DNA from: Polymyxa betae
Taxonomy: Eukaryota; Endomyxa; Phytomyxea; Plasmodiophorida; Plasmodiophoridae
DNA: 27,739 nt
Direction: 5' to 3'
NCBI GenBank assembly: GCA_003693705.1
Contig: RBZT01000353.1
Coordinates: 1-27,739 of the forward strand
In this document: piece by piece, positions 27,380 through 27,739 of the stretch
How positions within the stretch are numbered: the first letter of the stretch is position 1
Layout of the letters: every line of letters begins with the position of its first letter
The notes under the pieces: generated by a model
What the model saw: only the letters and a program-made list of their open reading frames with translations
Told to the model about the DNA's origin: nothing
The model's database searches: none
Program-made: the position numbers and the translations under genes

Positions 27380-27399
27380 TGCGCACTTTTGATGTGCGA
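27380..27399. promoter_or_regulatory. TGCGCAC inverted pair upstream of the divergent BTB gene
   Basis: TGCGCAC, six-base spacer, GTGCGA, about 157 bp before the minus-strand ATG at 27223. Comparable in distance and sequence to the motifs at 11981 and 12627. Confidence 0.35.
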
Positions 27400-27739
27400 G
27401 ACTGACAATTTTCCGCATTTTCGAGTTCCATCAACTTTCTGTTAAAAAACGGTTTGCGGTCTCATATTCCAATTGCCCAACCGTGTTGGATTCACTTACC
27501 AACACTCACAAATAGGCATAACTTAGATTGCTGTTTAACAATCTTACTTTGAAAAACTTCTTATTCCGCTGGCTCTTGAGGTCATTCACTCAGCATTGAG
27601 TTAGAAAAGAGGCGATTAACTGCCTGCACTGACATTGTCCACCATGACTTTCTGTCAAACAGAGCACTCTGCAGCTTTATTGGGGTAGAAACCATTCAGA
27701 TATTTGGGGGCGTGTTCATCATTGCGAAAGTGCGTGGTT
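27400..27739. other. Right edge, no gene recognised
   Basis: AT-rich and without a convincing frame up to the window end. Confidence 0.5.

Overview
This is eukaryotic nuclear DNA, most likely from a unicellular protist or early-branching fungus or amoeba. The evidence is GT-AG introns of 31 to 67 bp inside BTB genes, a chromodomain Ty3/gypsy LTR retrotransposon, a eukaryotic DNA transposon with inverted repeats, U-box and BTB ubiquitin-pathway genes, and telomere-like TTAGGG motifs scattered throughout. I cannot name the species. Many gene-family copies, much decay, nested transposons and interstitial telomere-like motifs together suggest a fast-evolving, perhaps subtelomeric, region; that is inference.

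Layout. 226-2898 holds two head-to-tail U-box plus AIG1-like GTPase modules, 4 bp apart, both broken by frameshifts or nonsense codons. 4188-5076 (minus) is an apparently intact two-exon BTB gene. 6878-7765 and 10538-11365 (plus) are two paralogous seven-helix membrane proteins, separated by 2.8 kb with no recognisable gene. 11407-11832 (minus) is a BTB copy cut short at a telomere-like motif. It lies head to head with its intact relative at 12745-13641 (plus). 14680-15004 is a third BTB copy that kept only the end of exon 1 and exon 2.

15737-24854 is a fourth BTB copy hit by two transposons. A 5.8 kb Ty3/gypsy element (15864-21661, coding on minus) sits in exon 1 with a 5-bp target duplication. 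A 2.5 kb inverted-repeat DNA transposon (22178-24702) sits in exon 2 with a likely 6-bp duplication. Removing both restores the BTB reading almost residue for residue. The DNA transposon carries the first part of a helix-turn-helix transposase and an unrecognised decayed gene on the other strand. The right end has F-box-like and transporter-like traces and a more distant BTB gene (26606-27223, minus).

How the genes relate. The recurring theme is ubiquitin-ligase parts (U-box; BTB, often a Cullin-3 adaptor) in a young, duplicating and decaying family. The BTB paralogs share an intron position and a Cys-rich C-terminal module (CxxC, PxW, usually a second CxxC) that I do not recognise as a described domain. 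The octamer TTAGGGTT/AACCCTAA occurs 15 times where about one is expected, several times at the break point of a gene. Frequent single-base frameshifts could be real decay or assembly indels; raw reads would settle that.
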